A stretch of DNA of 5,996 bases from Planctomycetota bacterium. Lineage in GTDB: Bacteria > Planctomycetota > Planctomycetia > Planctomycetales > Planctomycetaceae. Shown here piece after piece: positions 5,822 through 5,996 of this stretch (positions within the stretch are counted from its first letter, which is position 1; every line of letters starts with the position of its first letter). The notes beneath the pieces are model-generated. The model did no database searches, was not told the DNA's origin, and saw only the letters and a program-made list of their open reading frames with translations. Position numbers and translations under genes: made by a program. Location of the stretch: NCBI GenBank assembly GCA_029977045.1, contig JAPOLP010000380.1, positions 1 through 5,996 of the forward strand. Direction: 5' to 3'.

Positions 5822-5996
5822 TCGATCAGCCTTTCTAGAAATTTGCAGGGCACTCAGCCCGGTCTCGCGGAAGCGTAACAGATTCGTTTTCGCAGCGTGA
5901 CTTCCCGATCGGCATGACGCGGATCAGTAAGGTGGCAGGAGCTTCCTGGCACGCTCAGGATTTCTGAGGAGATCTCGAGCGACAAGACGCTTCGTC
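5822..5996. other. Region upstream of the beta-propeller gene with no confident gene
   Basis: No gene can be supported in these 175 bases. On the minus strand one frame is open from the window edge (5995) to a stop at 5924-5926, reading TKRLVARDLLRNPERARK then LLPPY. This could be the C-terminus of a gene lying to the right, but 23 codons are too few to decide. Small dyads are CAGGA-GCT-TCCTG (5936-5948), CTCAG-GATTT-CTGAG (5954-5968) and GGGC-ACTCA-GCCC (5848-5860); the last lies 27 bases before the ATG of the beta-propeller gene. The ten-base palindrome TTTCTAGAAA (5832-5841) overlaps that gene's ribosome-binding site. I see no clear promoter. Confidence 0.3.

Noticed and set aside
4445..5878. 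Two long plus-strand open frames (292 and 182 codons) opposite the beta-propeller gene
   Set aside because: Both are in the same codon-aligned antisense register, separated by a stop that is a TCA serine codon in the sense gene (5321-5323). No domain is recognisable and the opposite strand encodes a full set of propeller blades.
5924..5995. Possible C-terminal tail of a minus-strand gene entering from the right edge
   Set aside because: Only 23 codons are visible, with no recognisable motif and only moderate GC at third positions; recorded in the noncoding entry but not called as a gene.

Overview
The window looks like chromosomal DNA from a member of the Planctomycetota. The central gene has the architecture PSCyt1 - DUF1549 - DUF1553, and the left edge holds the N-terminus of a DUF1501 protein. 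These are large paralogous families typical of planctomycetes and found less often in Verrucomicrobiota. A secreted PQQ-type beta-propeller protein, also common in planctomycetes, fits this reading. Base composition is GC-rich. Long open frames lie antisense to the real genes, codon on codon, because TTA, CTA and TCA codons are rare in the sense strand. I cannot name a genus.

All four genes lie on the minus strand, so transcription runs from right to left. Right to left: a 175-base region without a confident gene (5822-5996); a secreted PQQ-repeat beta-propeller protein of 425 aa (4544-5821); a 186-base intergenic region with a CTCTGCG-type inverted and direct repeat and a perfect 12-bp palindrome; a GntR/FadR-type regulator with an FCD sensor domain, 268 aa (3551-4357); an 88-base gap with three small dyads; a 1070-aa secreted cytochrome-like PSCyt1-DUF1549-LamG-DUF1553 protein (250-3462); a 117-base gap with one imperfect stem-loop; and the start of a DUF1501 protein with a Tat signal (1-132, running off the left edge).

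The likely functional unit is regulator - DUF1553 protein - DUF1501 protein. DUF1553 and DUF1501 genes commonly occur as neighbouring pairs in planctomycetes, but their chemistry is not established. Here the DUF1553 partner carries a c-type heme motif in its PSCyt1 domain, a second CxxCH in DUF1549 and an inserted LamG (concanavalin-like) domain. This suggests a surface or periplasmic redox-linked protein that binds a glycan or other ligand. The FCD regulator upstream keeps the Asp/His residues used for metal binding in that family, so the unit may be switched on by a small organic acid; that is inference. The beta-propeller gene is separated by a hairpin-containing gap and is probably transcribed separately.

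No tRNA, rRNA, CRISPR array, transposase or complete mobile element is visible.
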